Translations under genes and position numbers: made by a program
Shown here: one piece after another, positions 62,767-64,000 of the stretch
How positions within the stretch are numbered: the stretch's first letter is position 1
Layout of the letters: every line of letters begins with the position of its first letter
The notes under the pieces: model-generated
Database searches by the model: none
What the model was told of the DNA's origin: nothing
The model's input: only the letters and a program-made list of their open reading frames with translations
NCBI RefSeq assembly: GCF_928368155.1
Contig: NZ_CAKMRU010000003.1
Coordinates: 62,001-126,000 of the forward strand
DNA: 64,000 nucleotides
Direction: 5' to 3'
From: Anaerococcus ihuae
GTDB lineage: Bacteria; Bacillota; Clostridia; Tissierellales; Peptoniphilaceae

Positions 62767-62960
62767 GCACAATAAAGCTTTAGTGTGATATCGTTTTAAG
62801 TGTTTATTTATCAACTTTAAATCAGTTTATCTTGAAAATAAAACAAAATATTTTTTCAAAAAAATCTATTTATTTTAAAATTATTCTTGTTAAAATCAAA
62901 TATTAAAATAAAAATTTAATAAATATTTGTTTCGAATACAATTTCTACAAAATTTTAAAT
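62767..62960. other. AT-rich divergent intergenic region
   Basis: Between the opp promoter and the LytTR operator I see no gene or strong hairpin; it is A/T tracts that may act as curved upstream promoter DNA. Confidence 0.4.
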
Positions 62961-62961
62961 G

Positions 62962-63030
62962 ACCGCTTAGGAGATTTAATCTACCACTTGTCCAAATTTT
63001 GTAGTTAAGGCAAAAATTTTCATGTATTAT
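62962..63030 (+). promoter_or_regulatory. LytTR-type direct repeats and promoter of the LytTR gene
   Basis: ACCGCTTAG (62962-62970) and ACCACTTGT (62983-62991) are direct repeats 21 bases apart, two helical turns, as in LytTR-family sites. A TATTAT -10 (63025-63030) follows; the repeats centre about 50 and 70 bases before the likely start, an activator position. Suggests autoregulation. Confidence 0.65.
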
Positions 63031-63050
63031 ATAAACATAAGGAGGGTCTA

Positions 63051-63491
63051 ATGAAAGTCGAGTTAATAATTGATGAGAATTTGGATGAAAATATTATAAA
63101 AATTTACGCCAATTCATACAACAAAGATATTGAAAATATAAAAAGAAGCCTTGAGACTACAAATATCAATAAGCTTGTTGTTTTTAAAGATGATGAAATT
63201 TATCTTTTGGAATATGAAGAAATAATAAAGTGTATAAGTAAAAACAAGGGCGTATTTATTGAAAGTAAAAACGGTGAGTATAAGTCAAGAATGAGATTAT
63301 ATGAGCTTTATGAAAGATTTGATAAAAATAAATTTATAAAAATTTCAAGATATGAGATTATAAATCTTGATTATGTAAAAAAATTAGATCTTTCTTTTAA
63401 AGGAACTATAGCAGTAGAATTTAAAAACGGAAGCATTTCCTATGTTTCCAGAAGATATTTAAAAGAATTTAAAAAAGCCTTAGGCTTTTAG
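63051..63491 (+). CDS. LytTR-domain transcription regulator
   Basis: 146 aa without receiver domain: an N-terminal part (1-45), then the LytTR DNA-binding domain (about 45-146) with YLLEYEEIIKC, FIKISRYEIINLDYVKKL and the ending SYVSRRYLKEFKKAL. This is the stand-alone type paired with a DUF3021 membrane protein that typically restrains it. GGAGGG before ATG. 9 bases before the partner gene. Confidence 0.9.
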   Translation: MKVELIIDENLDENIIKIYANSYNKDIENIKRSLETTNINKLVVFKDDEIYLLEYEEIIKCISKNKGVFIESKNGEYKSRMRLYELYERFDKNKFIKISRYEIINLDYVKKLDLSFKGTIAVEFKNGSISYVSRRYLKEFKKALGF

Positions 63492-63500
63492 GAGGAAATT

Positions 63501-63926
63501 ATGAAAGATTTAAAAAATTTATCAAAATCATTTTTAATTGGTATTGGAATTGGAAATATTATAGAAATTGCAATCTCCCTTCTACTGGGAAAATTAACCA
63601 TTGGTGTCCCTGAATTTTTAAATGGACAAGACTCTCTTTTAAAAGCAAGAATAATCGAGCTTATCTTATACGGTAGTTTTGGAATAATGTCTTTTATTGG
63701 AAATAAAATAATAAAAGAAGATAATTTATTAAAGGGAAGTCTTTTACATTTTTTGCTTGTAGCCATATATTTTGTAATAATAGGATTTTACCTAAAATGG
63801 TTACCTGACATAAAAACAGCCCTTCTATCTTTAGTATTTTTTATTCTAATATATTTGATAATTTGGTCAATAATATATTTTTCAACAAAATCTGAGATTG
63901 AAAAATTAAATAAAAATTTTAAATAA
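63501..63926 (+). CDS. DUF3021 membrane protein, partner of LytTR regulator
   Basis: 141 aa with four helices (about 10-30, 48-68, 83-102, 108-130) in the DUF3021 arrangement; the long basic C-terminus is cytoplasmic. In streptococcal HdrRM/BrsRM-type systems the membrane partner inhibits the LytTR activator. AGGAGG before ATG. Ends at a hairpin terminator. Confidence 0.88.
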   Translation: MKDLKNLSKSFLIGIGIGNIIEIAISLLLGKLTIGVPEFLNGQDSLLKARIIELILYGSFGIMSFIGNKIIKEDNLLKGSLLHFLLVAIYFVIIGFYLKWLPDIKTALLSLVFFILIYLIIWSIIYFSTKSEIEKLNKNFK

Positions 63927-63933
63927 AATAAAA

Positions 63934-63966
63934 GTGATGAGCTAAAAATTATTTTATGCTCATCAC
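63934..63966 (+). terminator. Terminator of the LytTR-DUF3021 operon
   Basis: GTGATGAGC (63934-63942) pairs with GCTCATCAC (63958-63966); the T tail is short (TATTGTT). Confidence 0.65.
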
Positions 63967-64000
63967 TATTGTTAGTTAATGCTATTTAATTTACTTTCTA

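Overview
The window is AT-rich (I judge about 30% GC by eye) and looks like the chromosome of an anaerobic low-GC Gram-positive bacterium. Evidence for this includes rubredoxin, a flavodiiron protein, Rex, an FNR-type Fe-S regulator, CdaA/CdaR, Gls24/AmaP envelope proteins, strong AGGAGG ribosome sites and consensus TATAAT promoters. Gene order and protein style fit the Peptoniphilaceae (Anaerococcus, Finegoldia or Peptoniphilus relatives), but that placement is inference. Most genes lie on the minus strand in compact operons.

Layout. 1-1922: the end of aroC and all of aroF (minus strand), preceded by a previously unlisted 30-residue Phe/Tyr-rich leader peptide with a four-segment attenuator. 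1924-4840: a CBS/DRTGG-regulated family II pyrophosphatase and a CNNM/CorC membrane protein. 4941-6266: a purine permease. 6280-8087: a mobile region with an IS110 transposase, a likely bridge RNA, and flanking direct repeats of a terminator hairpin. 8116-10387: a thiamine-binding MTH1187 protein, an M18 aminopeptidase and xpt. 10472-16590: the protein quality-control block tig-clpP-clpX-lon-engB. 16640-19708: cdaA-cdaR-cca. 19843-20460: a second terminator-flanked foldback element and triplicated GTGCC-type hairpins. 20445-30628: a ZIP transporter, glycogen phosphorylase, an AI-2E exporter-family protein with an unknown papain-like partner, thiN, an ArsC-like reductase, the amaP-DUF2273-asp23 operon, an ABC-F protein and rex. 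30640-38882: an unknown membrane protein, typA, an anti-sigma-type kinase, rubredoxin, a TVP38 protein, a GT8 glycosyltransferase, YitT, a CofE-like protein, a zinc-ribbon protein, a sirtuin and a 54-residue membrane peptide. 38890-42704: a YtrA-type GntR/ABC operon, a barnase-type RNase lipoprotein with barstar, and a DUF523 protein. 42772-42848: tRNA-Pro(UGG). 43403-46076: an FNR-like regulator, RIC/ScdA and flavodiiron protein, forming an O2/NO defence module. 46077-47191: IS30 remnant and foldback repeat. 47192-51936: a BMP-type nucleoside ABC transporter. 52036-53067: an M42 peptidase. 53148-55514: glpF-glpO with a structured leader and a cre-like site. 55563-62716: an unknown lipoprotein and oppBCDFA. 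63051-63926: a LytTR regulator with a DUF3021 membrane partner and LytTR-type direct repeats.

How the parts fit: the cell salvages purines and nucleosides (permease, xpt, NupNOPQ), peptides (Opp, M18, M42) and glycerol (glpFO). It makes its own aromatic amino acids under apparent ribosome-stalling control. It protects oxygen-sensitive chemistry with Rex, rubredoxin, flavodiiron protein and RIC. The most interesting non-gene content is RNA- and DNA-structural: the aro attenuator, the IS110 bridge-RNA candidate, the glpF leader, and a family of elements that sit between duplicated transcription terminators.
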